Source: Eledone cirrhosa
Taxonomy: Eukaryota > Mollusca > Cephalopoda > Octopoda > Eledonidae
DNA: 64,000 nucleotides
NCBI GenBank assembly: GCA_964016885.1
Contig: OZ024747.1
Span: forward strand, 638,501-702,500
Direction: 5' to 3'
This document shows positions 32,650 to 45,205 of this stretch, one piece after another; positions within the stretch are counted from its first letter, which is position 1; every line of letters starts with the position of its first letter. Position numbers and translations under genes: made by a program. The notes under the pieces are model-generated. The model did not search any database. It saw only the letters and a list, made by a program, of their open reading frames with translations, and was not told the DNA's origin.

Positions 32650-32881
32650 TAAGAATGGTTGTTTCAGTAATTATGAAGAACACTTAGCTGGTATAAGAAA
32701 GTGGTTAGAGATGATGTTTGTCATAAATAAAAAAATGTAACAAAAAAACAAAAACAAACTGAGGGTAAAGCATGTAATTACTGAAAGCATGACACACACC
32801 CCTCTCTCTATAAATATATCTAACCCCCTCTCTCTAAATATATTATAACCCCCTCCTCTCTATATTATAACCCCCCTCTCT

Positions 32882-35800
32882 CATCATCATCATTCATCAT
32901 TCATCATCATCATCATTTTACGTCCGCTTTTCCCTGCTGGCAAGGGTGGGACGGGTCTTATTCAGCACAGCATCTCTCCACTTGTCACGGTCCTTCGTCA
33001 TCTCCACCGTGAGCTTCAGCGATCTGAGGTCTGTTCTCACCACATCCGCCCATGTTTTTCATGGTCTACCTCTACCACGTCTTTCTTCAACTGGCATTTC
33101 CTGGCACTTCTTCACCCATCAGTCATCCTCCATACGCATCACATGTCCATACCACCTCAGTCTCCTCTCTCGCACACTACATTCTATCCCTCTGACAGTT
33201 TCTCTCTCAACACATCCATGCTGGGTCATTCACACACATTGACATTGCACATCCAATGGAGCATGCTTGCCTCATTTCTCTCCAGCCGTCGCATATCCTC
33301 TGCAGTTGCTGCCCATGTCTCACAACCATGCAGCATCACGCTCCTCACACAGGCATCATATAACCAGCCTTTCGTACGCAGGGAGAAACCCTTCGTCAGC
33401 AGAGGAAGCAGCTCCCTAAACTTCTTCCAACCCGTCCTTATTCTAGATACTATGGCCTCGGAACACCCCCCTCCCATGCTAATCTGATCTCCTAGGTACC
33501 GGAAGCTATCCACCACTTCTATAGCACCCGCTTGCATTTGAAAAATGTGTCTATCAATGCAACTTCTACTGTCTAATTTCCCTGTACATCTACTGCATAT
33601 GTATTTCACCCTACCTGTTAGTTTGCCTGCTATCCCACTACATCTCTTGTGTACCCAAGATCTGCATTGTGTGCATTTTAGAGAATTTATGCCAGTTCCT
33701 TTTCTGCATATCGAACATGGCCGGAATCAGAGTTTTGTCCTCTTTTCTACTCATCAACACTTTTGTCTTAGCTAGGTTTACTCTCAGTCCTCTTGCTTCA
33801 AACTGCTGTTTCCATAGCCAGAATTTATTCTCTAGCTCCTCTACTGATTCTGCTATAAGAACCAGATCGTCAGCATAGAGAAGTTCCCATGGACAGCCAG
33901 TCTTAAACTCCTCTGTTATGGCTTGGAGGACTATAAGGAACAAGAGCGGGCTGAGGACCGAACCTTGATGTACTCCTACTTGTATCTGGAATTCCTCACT
34001 AAACTCCATTCCTACCCTGACTTTACTGAGAGTACCTCTGTACAAAGTTTGCACTGTCCTCACAAGCCATTCCTCAACACCTAGTTTCCTTAGGGACCAC
34101 CAGATAGGCCTTCTCTAGGTCAACAAAGGCTAAGTATAGTGGCTTATTTTTCTCTAAGAACCTCTCTTGTAATTGTCTCACCAAGAAGAGGGCAGCTGTT
34201 GTACTCTTCCCAGACACAAAACCAAACTGCATCTCATCTAGTTTGACCCTTTCTCTAATTAGTTGTGCTAATATCCTTTCTGCCACTTTCATAACCTGAT
34301 CCATCAGTTTTATACCCCCATAATTGCTCCTCTCCAGAGCATCCCCTTTACTTTTGTAGCAATTTCTGAGAATACTGCTGCACCAGTCTTTGGGTATGAC
34401 ACCACCATATATAGCCTAATTGATGATGCGTGCAACCAGTTTAGTGCCTACGTCCCTTGATGCCTTCAGCATCTCAGCAACTATCCCCGATGGTCCAGCA
34501 GCCTTACCATTTTTCATTTCCGTAATCGCCTCTTGGACCCTGTATTCGTCAATCTCAATAGCTGGTCCCTCTGTCGGATCTACTGAGGGTAATTTCTCTC
34601 TCTCCCATTCGTTCTCCACATTCAGCAAATGACATTTCCAGGCCTCCTTTTTCTGATCATTCGTGACACTAAGTACACCGGCATCATTCCGGACACATTT
34701 ATCTCCAACAACATCCTGATTTGCATTGACACACTGCCTTGCAATGTGGAACACCGCACGCCTCTGATCTTCCCGTCGCAGAACATTGGCAAACCCCTAC
34801 TCTCAGCCTCCCTGCGTGCTAAGTACACCTGACTTCTAGCTTCTTTCTTAGCGGCTGTATATCCTTCTCTACTCCCACCCTTTTTCCATGCCTTCCATGC
34901 CAGTCTTTTGTCTCTAATGGTATTATCTACTGTGCTGTTCCACCACCAGGTCACTCTCTGTCTGGTTGGAGCTCTGCTCCAGCCACAAGTTTCATCAGTA
35001 GCTTGCAGTAAGTTGTCACGTAAGAAATTTCGTCTAAATCGCCTTCTTTTTCGTCATACACATCTTGAAGGGCTTTCCTAAATTTTTGTATTTTAGTGAA
35101 AGGTCTTTTAGCTTTCAGACCTTTCTTCTCCACACCTTCCTGTATGTCTCATTCCATCTCTTGCTTACTGAGATATCACTAACGACTAACCTATGCTGTG
35201 GGGTACATTCTTCCCCAGGGTATGCCTTGGTATTAGACACCATCTGCCTGTCCCGCTGCCTAACTAGTAAGAAGTCAATCTGGCTTATGTGCTCGTCAGA
35301 TTTGTAGGTTATTAGGTGGTTGGCAGGTTTCTGGAAGTTAGTGTTGCAAATAATCAGTGTACTTGCATCACAAAATTCAAGAAGTTTCACTCCTTCATTT
35401 CTTGAGCTGTCCAACATGACCATTGAAGACCCCTGCTAGCATAACGATGTCTCCATCCTCTATCATTGCAGTTGTTTGTAAAAGTTGCTCGTAAAAGCAG
35501 TCTTTCTCTTCTTTGCCTAGGCCTGCTTGGGGAGCATAGGCAGAGATGATTGTCAGTAGTCTTCTGCCTACAACTAATCTAAGCTTAATTATTCAATTAC
35601 TAATTCGAACTACCTCTATTGTCTTATTGATCCATCTCTCAGCCAGGAAAATGCCTACTCCCCCTAACCCATCATCCTTACCTACCCAGAAAAGCTTATA
35701 GCTAAGATGTTTGCCTACGACTAGTCTCACAGAGGCACCTCTCCATCTCACCTCTTGCACACATCCACATGCCTTCTCTCTAGCAACTCCGCTATTTCAG

Positions 35801-36065
35801 CAGATCTACCTCTGAGAGTGCCAACATTAAGTGTTGCAACTCTGAGATGCGATGTCTTCATATTTTGTTGTTCCTATATACTTGTTGCTGTGCTTATAAT
35901 CGTTTTGGCATTGATACACTGGTTGGATGCCCTTCCTAACACCAGCACCACTTTACAGCATGGACTGGGTGCTTTTATTTGTGCCACCAGCACTAGAGAG
36001 GATGTCTTACTAGACTCAAGGGCCCTCTCTACCCCTCCATTTTACAACATGATCATAAGAAAAAA
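32882..36065 (-). mobile_element. LINE-B2, near full length, inside the Helitron
   Basis: The 3' end has an (ATG)n tail at 32882-32915 and TTTTACGTCCGCTTTTCC. The 5' end has a ~200-bp 5' UTR (35862-36065) matching that of LINE-B3, including TTGGATGCCCTTCCTAACAC and GACTGGGTGCTTTTATTTGT. The coding region would start at ATG 35861. It is co-linear with LINE-B3 and related to LINE-A. Confidence 0.9.
32950..35861 (-). pseudogene. LINE-B2 EEP/RT pseudogene
   Basis: The minus-strand start is MKTSHLRVATLNVGTLRGRS, an EEP endonuclease N terminus, then it is frameshifted near 35750 where 7 bp are missing relative to LINE-B3. The linker, RT and C-terminal parts survive in pieces. There is a small deletion just after FVDLEKA that removes the FDRVP half of RT motif A (near 34110). 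GVHQGSVLSPLLF and LLYADDLVLIAES are intact. The zinc-finger module is damaged (33590-33720). C-terminal SETWAATAEDMRRLERNE is present. Inactive. Confidence 0.88.
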
Positions 36066-36095
36066 AAACAAAACCCCCCACTTATTGACACTCAC

Positions 36096-36139
<44 letters not shown>

Positions 36140-36254
36140 AACACTCATGCATACAAACTACAAACACACACACACACACACCAACACTCATGCATACAAA
36201 CTACAAACACACACCAACACTCATGCATACAAACACACACACACACACACACAC

Positions 36255-36300
<46 letters not shown>
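36066..36300. repeat. (CA)n and (CATA)n microsatellites
   Basis: Long CA runs, interrupted by three copies of CCAACACTCATGCATACAAA, run into (TACA)n and (TA)n. They directly flank the 5' end of LINE-B2. Confidence 0.9.
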
Positions 36301-36374
36301 TAACGTCAGTACTGATAGAAAATCAAAATCATGTCAACTTGACTTTTCCAGTTCAGTTTTTATATAATAATAAT

Positions 36375-36490
36375 AATAATTGTTTGCTTTACAGCAAAGA
36401 GCAATGGCCCTCCCCTCTCCGGGCCCAAAAAACAAGGCACCAGCAATGCACTGGGACAATTGCTGCCCTGTACCAAGAACAGAATAGTTA
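36375..36490 (+). repeat. Partial SINE-like body
   Basis: GGCACCAGCAATGCACTGGG and CAATTGCTGCCCTGTACCAA resemble the SINE 3' half. Diverged and without a head. Confidence 0.5.
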
Positions 36491-36506
36491 TTTAGTATTA
36501 TTATTA

Positions 36507-36703
36507 TAGTGGGTGGATTGGCAGTATCGATAGAGGGTCGGACGCCATGCTCTGTAGCATAGAGTTATGCCCCCTTTATGTTCTGAGTTCAAATCCACCT
36601 GAGGTTAACTTTGCTTTCATCCTTACGGGGTCGATAAAATAAAGTACCAGTAATGTACTGGGATAAATGCTGGCCTTGAGCCAAAAGTAGAAACAATTAT
36701 AGT
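36507..36703 (+). repeat. tRNA-derived SINE, full length
   Basis: GGGTGGATTGGCAGTATCGA (A-box region), GAGTTCAAATCCACC (B-box region), the body TACGGGGTCGATAAAATAAA and the tail TGAGCCAAAAGTAGAAACAA. Close to the copy at 56952-57142, so probably young. Confidence 0.88.
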
Positions 36704-36711
36704 TGATTGCT

Positions 36712-36950
36712 GGTGGTGGTGGTGGTGGTGAAGGTGGTGGATGGTGTCAGTGATGGTGGTGGATGGTGTCAGTGAAGGTGGTGGATGGTGTCAGTGATGG
36801 TGGTGGATGGTGTCAGTGATGGTGATGTGGTGGTGGATGTTTCCAGTGATGGTGGTGGATGGTGTCAGTGATGGTGGTGGATGGTGGTAGTGGATGGTGG
36901 TAGTGGTGGATGGTGCCATTGATGGTGGTGGTGTCAGTGATGGTGATGGC
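36712..36950. repeat. GGTGGATGGTGTCAGTGAT minisatellite
   Basis: Imperfect ~19-21-bp units, starting as (GGT)n, lie inside the Helitron boundaries. Confidence 0.85.
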
Positions 36951-37820
36951 AGTTGTCGTTGTTGTTCATTTCACTGATACTGCTGCTGCAGACAATGGTG
37001 TTGTTGCTGTTGTTGTAGTCGCTGGGTTGAAATTTTGAAATTTGTTCGCTTCGCGCTTGTGATATATACACATACATATATATACATACACACACATATA
37101 TATATATACATACATACTTACACACACGTACATATATATATATACACACACATTCAACAAAGGAGTTAGCAGTTTGTCAACAGGTCAGCCACCTCATGTG
37201 GTGGTGGTGGGGAGCGAGTGTAGACGTTATTGTGGTGGCGGGGAGCAGTGAGATATAACAAGTTCATAGTCCACTTGTCTCTTTTCCTCTCTTTTCAAAA
37301 TTTGAATTTATGGCCATTTTGCAATGGGAGACAAGTAAGCGTGAAATGTAAAATTTTTAAATAGAGATTGCTCTGGAAAAATATATGGAATATTTCTGTA
37401 GCTTCCACATCTTTTATCAGAACATTTCTCCGGCGTCCAATGAGCAAAAAATTTTTGTATTTTGGTCTTTCAGAATACGAAAATTAGTAAAAACTTACCC
37501 CCACAAAAAACAGTATGTTGTCCTATCTATGAGCTCCATATATATACCTCCCCCTCTCTAAATATATTACCCCACCCCCCACCCCACCCCCTCTATATAT
37601 AAACCCATCCCTTTCTCTATATTGCAACACTCTTTGATTTTCTTTCGCCGTAGATTTTCGTAGATTGTTTACCACCTTACTTCCATTGTTTTACTGAAAG
37701 CGTGACACACACGGTCGGACGCTACGTAGGTATTAGCGTATTAATATATAGATAATAATATTTATGATAATGTTAGAATATTGTGATAAAAGGTGATTAA
37801 TTTAGTTTTCTGTGTTTCAG

Positions 37821-37866
37821 GGTTACATTAAGAGTAAATGGGAGATTGATGTTGGAGATCAAACTG
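37821..37866 (+). CDS. YLPM1: YLPM1 window exon 12 (residues 869-884)
   Basis: The exon is 46 nt, with acceptor GTGTTTCAG and donor AAACTG|GTGAGT, phase 0 in and phase 1 out. It codes GYIKSKWEIDVGDQT plus one base. GYI-KSKWE is a conserved YLPM1 block. It starts 68 bp beyond the Helitron 5' end. Confidence 0.95.
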
Positions 37867-37919
37867 GTGAGTATAAATATTTTGTTACTTAAAAATATTT
37901 CTCAATTACCATCAATATA

Positions 37920-38060
37920 TCTACACTGTAATGTGGTTCCACTGTAACATGGTTCCACTGTAACGTAGTCCCACACTGTAACGTGGTTCCACTGTAACGT
38001 GATCCCACACTGTAACGTGGTTCTATGGTTACACTGTAACATGGTTCCACACTGTAACGT
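37920..38060. repeat. GGTTCCACTGTAACGT minisatellite
   Basis: Short imperfect units of CACTGTAACGTGGTTCCA with CATGG/CGTGG/CGTAG variants, in the intron before the microexon. Confidence 0.8.
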
Positions 38061-38215
38061 GGTTGGTGTTAGGAAGGACATTCAGCTGTGGAAACGAAGC
38101 CAAAATACAGATCTGAATGAGCATGACATGGTCTCCAGAACTAGCTTGTCTCATAATCTGACAACCTGTCCAATCCATGCAAGTGTAGAAAATGGAAATT
38201 AAACAATGGCGATGA
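38045..38215 (+). repeat. LINE tail-bearing relic
   Basis: GGTGTTAGGAAGGACATTCA and CTGTCCAATCCATGCAAGTG with an AAATTAAACAATGGCGATG end follow the order of the LINE 3' UTR blocks. Confidence 0.6.
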
Positions 38216-38518
38216 GACTTGTTTTAAACCCTCCATTTAACCAGTGTAGATGACTGCAACCAACATTTTCTAATTCATCTTCAGCAACAATAGATTCAAC
38301 AGTCTTTCAACTACAAGCAAAAAGAAACTTTTTTTTTTTTTGTTTACTGGTAAATGGAATCAAGCCTGAGCTGTCCATTACTCACTTTATAAATGGATAC
38401 TGTATAAATATGAGTTTGTGAGTTTGAGTAAACACCATTGAGTTGAACACTTAAACACTAGCACACTATAATGGTGTTTCTCATTTAGTGTACTATGTTT
38501 CACTGTTTGATATTTTAT

Positions 38519-38790
38519 ACAATACACCTTGTAAACTGGTTGTGTTGGTGATAATAAACACCCAGTCCACCCTGTAAAGTGGTTGTGTTGGTGACACAAC
38601 CAATAAACACCCAGTCCATCCTGTAAACTGGTTGTGTTGTTGACACAACCAATAAACACCCAGTCCATTCTGTAAAGTGGTTGTGTTGGTGACACTACAA
38701 AAAGCTGCTTCATAAATGATCCATCTTTAAGGGTGCTCACCCTATTTTATAGCAGCTTCATACATGAACACACCACTCTTTATATTATGG
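38519..38790. repeat. LINE-B 5'-UTR-like monomers and MITE fragment
   Basis: At 38519-38700 there are about three ~60-bp units with ACACCCAGTCCATCCTGTAA and GTTGTGTTGGTGACACAACC, related to the LINE-B 5' UTR. At 38715-38785, TAAGGGTGCTCACCCTATTT, TATAGCAGCTTCATACATGA and CACTCTTTATATTA match one end of the MITE at 55460-55629. Confidence 0.65.
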
Positions 38791-39087
38791 TAATTGATTT
38801 AAATGATGTAAATTACAGCAATGGCTAAAGTGACAAGAGGGAGAAGATCAGGTTCCAGCATCTTTCTATAAGATGTTGGAATCAAGGAATTGTTATAATG
38901 ATAGACATTTTTGGTGGCTACTAGGCTATTGTGTGTGAATTGAGTTGCGAGGCAGTTTTGAAAACATTGTAATATTACAATTTAAAATAACTTGGTAGCT
39001 CAAACCCAATCAAAATGTGTGTTCTATTTCATGATGGGAGGAATTATCTAAGCTTCTAAGTCATATTTATATATGAATATATTTATG

Positions 39088-39142
39088 TGTCCAAACCCAT
39101 GCAAGCGTGGAAGATGGACGTTAAGCGATGATGATGATGTGT
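39088..39142 (+). repeat. Short LINE tail relic
   Basis: CCAAACCCATGCAAGCGTGG then GAAGATGGACGTTAAGCGAT and (GAT)n: the plus-orientation LINE-A-type 3' terminus. Confidence 0.75.
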
Positions 39143-39214
39143 ATATATACACATATTCTCTCTCTTTCTATACATATATTCTTTATTACTCTCTTATTTC
39201 TCTTTATTTTACAG

Positions 39215-39238
39215 GTCAAGTTACTGACCAAGTACTGG
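39215..39238 (+). CDS. YLPM1: YLPM1 window exon 13, 24-nt microexon (residues 884-892)
   Basis: The acceptor TTTTACAG precedes 39215 and the donor ACTGG|GTAAGG follows 39238. Phase is 1 in and 1 out, so it adds GQVTDQVL between DQT and DKLDG. With or without it the frame into the next exon is the same, because G plus AT makes Asp either way. It may therefore be an optional cassette. Vertebrate YLPM1 has a short, different stretch at this spot. Support is splice signals and phase only. Confidence 0.75.
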
Positions 39239-39478
39239 GTAAGGAACACAACTTTGTTTGTCTATGTTGTCTTAATCTTTAGTGTGATATAGACTAAATA
39301 GAGGAGAGTGACTCAGGTGTGTTGTTGAGTGTGCTTGACATAATAGACATGGTAGATCAGAAGAGGGGATTTAGAAACTGGAAGGTCACTCAAACATAGA
39401 AGCCACTACTTCGATAACATCCATCATTGTAATAAGTAATTCATGGAGTCTCAAAAAATGTAAAGGATTTACATTTTG

Positions 39479-42400
39479 TCTACACTATACATCCCTGTCT
39501 ACACTATACATCCCTGTCTACACTATACACTCCTGTCTACACTATACACCCCTGTCTACACTATACACCGCTGTCTACACTATACACCGCTGTCTACACT
39601 ATACACTCCTGTCTACACTATACACCCCTGTCTACACTATACACTCCTGTCTACACTATACACTCCTGTCTACACTATACACTCCTGTCTACTCTATACA
39701 CCGCTGTCTACACTATACACTCCTGTCTACTCTATACAGCCCTGTCTACTCTATACACTCCTGTCTACACTATACACCCCTGTCTACACTATACACTCCT
39801 GTCTACACTATACACCCCTGTCTACACTATACACCCCTGTCTACACTATACACCCCTGTCTACACTATACACTCCTGTCTACACTATACACTCCTGTCTA
39901 CACTATACACTCCTGTCTACACTATACACTCCTGTCTACTCTATACACCGCTGTCTACACTATACACTCCTGTCTACACTATACACCGCTGTCTACACTA
40001 TACACTCCTGTCTACACTATACACCCCTGTCTACACTATACACCGCTGTCTACACTATACACTCCTGTCTACACTATACACCCCTGTCTACACTATACAC
40101 CGCTGTCTACACTATACACTCCTGTCTACACTATACACCCCTGTCTACACTATACACTCCTGTCTACACTATACATCCCTGTCTACACTATACACTCCTG
40201 TCTACACTATACACTCCTGTCTACTCTATACAGCCCTGTCTACTCTATACACTCCTGTCTACACTATACACCGCTGTTTACACTATACACTCCTGTCTAC
40301 TTTATACACCCCTGTCTACTCTATACACCGCTGTCTACACTATACACTCCTGTCTACACTATACACCGCTGTCTACACTATACACTCCTGTCTACACTAT
40401 ACACCGCTGTTTACACTATACACTCCTGTCTACTCTATACACCCCTGTCTACTCTATACACCGCTGTCTACACTATACACTCCTGTCTACACTATACACT
40501 CCTGTCTACACTATACACCGCTGTCTACACTATACACTCCTGTCTACACTATACATCCCTGTCTACACTATACACTCCTGTCTACACTATACACTCCTGT
40601 CTACACTATACACTCCTGTCTACACTATACACTCCTGTCTACACTATACACTCCTGTCTACACTATACACCCCTGTCTACACTATACATCCCTGTCTACA
40701 CTATACACTCCTGTCTACACTATACACCGCTGTCTGCACTATACACCCCTGTCTACACTATACACCGCTGTCTACACTATACATCCCTGTCTACACTATA
40801 CACTCCTGTCTACACTATACACTCCTGTCTACACTATACACCCCTGTCTACACTATACATCCCTGTCTACACTATACACTCCTGTCTACACTATACACCG
40901 CTGTCTACACTATACACCCCTGTCTACACTATACACCCCTGTCTACTCTATACACCCCTGTCTACTCTATACACCCCTGTCTACTCTATACACCCCTGTC
41001 TACTCTATACACCCCTGTCTACTCTATACACCCCTGTCTACACTATACACTCCTGTCTACACTATACACCGCTGTCTACACTATACACCCCTGTCTACTC
41101 TATACACCCCTGTCTACACTATACACTCCTGTCTACACTATACACCGCTGTCTACACTATACACCCCTGTCTACACTATACACCGCTGTCTACACTATAC
41201 ACCCCTGTCTACACTATACACCCCTGTCTACTCTATACATCCCTGTCTACACTATACACCGCTGTCTACACTATACACCGCTGTCTACACTATACACTCC
41301 TGTCTACACTATACACCCCTGTCTACACTATACACCCCTGTCTACACTATACACTCCTGTCTACACTATACACCCCTGTCTACACTATACACCCCTGTCT
41401 ACACTATACACCCCTGTCTACACTATACACCCCTGTCTACACTATACACCCCTGTCTACTCTATACACCCCTGTCTACTCTATACACCCCTGTCTACACT
41501 ATGCACCCCTGTCTACACTATACACCCCTGTCTACTCTATACATCCCTGTCTACACTATACACCGCTGTCTACACTATACACCCCTGTCTACACTATACA
41601 CTCCTGTCTACACTATACACCCCTGTCTACACTATACACCGCTGTCTACACTATACACCCCTGTCTACACTATACACCGCTGTCTACACTATACACCCCT
41701 GTCTACACTATACACCCCTGTCTACTCTATACATCCCTGTCTACACTATACACTCCTGTCTACACTATACACTCCTGTCTACTCTATACACCGCTGTCTA
41801 CACTATACACTCCTGTCTACACTATACACTCCTGTCTACACTATACACCCCTGTCTACACTATACACCCCTGTCTACTCTATACATCCCTGTCTACACTA
41901 TACACTCCTGTCTACACTATACACTCCTGTCTACTCTATACACCGCTGTCTACACTATACACTCCTGTCTACTCTATACACTCCTGTCTACACTATACAC
42001 CGCTGTCTACACTATACACTCCTGTCTACTCTATACACTCCTGTCTACACTATACACCGCTGTCTACACTATACACTCCTGTCTACACTATACACCCCTG
42101 TCTACTCTATACACCCCTGTCTACACTATACACCCCTGTCTACACTATACACTCCTGTCTACACTATACACTCCTGTCTACACTATACACCCGCTGTCTA
42201 CACTATACACCGCTGTCTACACTATACACTCCTGTCTACACTATACACCGCTGTCTACACTATACACCACTGTCTACACTATACACCGCTCTCTACACTA
42301 TACACCGCTGTCTACACTATACACCGCTGTCTACACTATACACTCCTGTCTACACTATACACCGCTGTCTACACTATACACCCCCTGTCTACACTATACA

Positions 42401-45205
42401 CTCCTGTCTACACTATACACTCCTGTCTACACTATACACCGCTGTCTACACTATACACCCCTGTCTACACTATACACCCCTGTCTACACTATACACCGCT
42501 GTCTACACTATACACCCCTGTCTACACTATACACCCCTGTCTACTCTATACATCCCTGTCTACACTATACACTCCTGTCTACACTATACACTCCTGTCTA
42601 CTCTATACACCGCTGTCTACACTATACACTCCTGTCTACACTATACACTCCTGTCTACACTATACACCCCTGTCTACACTATACACCCCTGTCTACTCTA
42701 TACATCCCTGTCTACACTATACACTCCTGTCTACACTATACACTCCTGTCTACTCTATACACCGCTGTCTACACTATACACTCCTGTCTACTCTATACAC
42801 TCCTGTCTACACTATACACCGCTGTCTACACTATACACTCCTGTCTACTCTATACACTCCTGTCTACACTATACACCGCTGTCTACACTATACACTCCTG
42901 TCTACACTATACACCCCTGTCTACTCTATACACCCCTGTCTACACTATACACCCCTGTCTACACTATACACTCCTGTCTACACTATACACTCCTGTCTAC
43001 ACTATACACCCGCTGTCTACACTATACACCGCTGTCTACACTATACACTCCTGTCTACACTATACACCGCTGTCTACACTATACACCACTGTCTACACTA
43101 TACACCGCTCTCTACACTATACACCGCTGTCTACACTATACACCGCTGTCTACACTATACACTCCTGTCTACACTATACACCGCTGTCTACACTATACAC
43201 CCCCTGTCTACACTATACACTCCTGTCTACACTATACACTCCTGTCTACACTATACACCGCTGTCTACACTATACACCCCTGTCTACACTATACACTCCT
43301 GTCTACACTATACACCGCTGTCTACACTATACACCGCTGTCTACACTATACACCCCTGTCTACACTATACACTCCTGTCTACTCTATACACCCCTGTCTA
43401 CACTATACACCCCTGTCTACACTATACACTCCTGTCTACACTATACACCCCTGTCTACACTATACACTCCTGTCTACACTATACACTCCTGTCTACACTA
43501 TACACTCCTGTCTACACTATACACCCCTGTCTACACTATACACTCCTGTCTACACTATACACCGCTGTCTACACTATACACTCCTGTCTACACTATACAC
43601 CCCTGTCTACTCTATACACCCCTGTCTACTCTATACACCCCTGTCTACACTATACACTCCTGTCTACACTATACACCCCTGTCTACACTATACACTCCTG
43701 TCTACACTATACACCGCTGTCTACACTATACACCCCTGTCTACACTATACACCGCTGTCTACACTATACACTCCTGTTTACACTATACACCGCTGTCTAC
43801 ACTATACACCCCTGTCTACACTATACACCGCTGTCTACACTATACACCCCTGTCTACACTATACACTCCTGTCTACACTATACACCCCTGTCTACACTAT
43901 ACACCCCTGTCTACTCTATACACCCCTGTCTACTCTATACACCCCTGTCTACACTATACACTCCTGTCTACACTATACACTCCTGTCTACACTATACACT
44001 CCGGTCTACACTATACACCGCTGTCTACACTATACACCCCTGTCTACACTATACACTCCTGTCTACACTATACACCCCTGTCTACACTATACACTCCTGT
44101 CTACACTATACACTCCTGTCTACACTATACACTCCTGTCTACACTATACACTCCTGTCTACACTATACACTCCTGTCTACACTATACACTCCTGTCTACA
44201 CTATACACCCCTGTCTACTCTATACATCCCTGTCTACACTATACACCGCTGTCTACACTATACACTCCTGTTTACACTATACACCCCTGTCTACACTATA
44301 CACCGCTGTCTACACTATACACCGCTGTCTACACTATACACTCCTGTCTACACTATACACTCCTGTCTACACTATACACTCCTGTCTACACTATACACCC
44401 CTGTCTACTCTATACATCCCTGTCTACACTATACACTCCTGTCTACTCTATAGACTCCTGTCTACTCTATACACCCCTGTCTACTCTATACAGTCCTGTC
44501 TACTCTATACACCCCCGTCTACACTATACACTACTGTCTATCCTATACACCCCTGTCTACACTATACACTCCTGTCTACTCTATACACTCCTGTCTACTC
44601 TATACACCACTGTCTACACTATACACTCCTGTCTACTCTATACACTCCTGTCTACACTATACACTCCTGTGTACACTATACACTCCTGTCTACACTATAC
44701 ACTCCTGTCTACACTATACACTCCTGCCTACACTATACACCGCTGTCTACACTATACACTGCTGTCTATCCTATACACCGCTGTCTACTCTATACACCCC
44801 TGTCTACTCTATACACTCCTGTCTAGTCTATACACCACTGTCTACTCTATACACTACTGTCTAGTCTATACACCACTGTCTACTCTATACACCACTGTCT
44901 ACTCTATACATCCCTGTCTACTCTATACATCCCTGTCTACTCTATACACCCCTGTCTACTCTATACACCACTGTCTACTCTATACACCACTGTCTACTCT
45001 ATACACCCCTGTCTACTCTATACATCCCTGTCTACTCTATACACCCCTGTCTACTCTATACATCCCTGTCTACTCTATACATCCCTGTCTACTCTATACA
45101 CCCCTGTCTACTCTATACACCACTGTCTACTCTATACACCCCTGTCTACTCTATACACCCCTGTCTACTCTATACACCACTGTCTACTCTATACACCACT
45201 GTCAA
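39479..45205. repeat. 19-bp satellite array (~300 copies) with 819-bp higher-order repeat
   Basis: The unit is TACACTATACACYCCTGTC, with variants CTC, CCC, CCG and ATC at the variable triplet and ACA/ACT at the start. Because 19 is not a multiple of 3, one reading frame passes through all three frames of the unit every 57 bp; none has a stop, which creates a 1915-codon open frame that is not a gene. Rare 20-bp units mark a duplication: CACCCGCTG at 42190 and 43009, ACCCCCTG at 42381 and 43200, and CCGCTCTC near 42286 and 43105, all 819 bp apart (43 units). From about 44,440 the ACTCTATAC subtype dominates. Confidence 0.97.

Larger units (their letters stand above)
28162..37752 (-). mobile_element. 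Helitron with nested LINE, SINE and microsatellites
   Basis: On the minus strand the element begins A|TCTATATATTAATACGC at 37752 and ends at 28162 with CTAG|T. A 7-bp imperfect stem (CCATGAA, loop TTTT, TTCACGG) lies 10 nt before the end; this is the Helitron 3' signature. Between the ends are Rep and helicase remnants (28330-32649). Later insertions are LINE-B2 (32882-36065), CA repeats and a SINE (36507-36703). A TTACTGAAAGCATGACACAC block near 32780 repeats part of the 5' end at 37690, so the 5' region may be duplicated or composite. Insertion between A and T is consistent at both ends. Confidence 0.75.
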
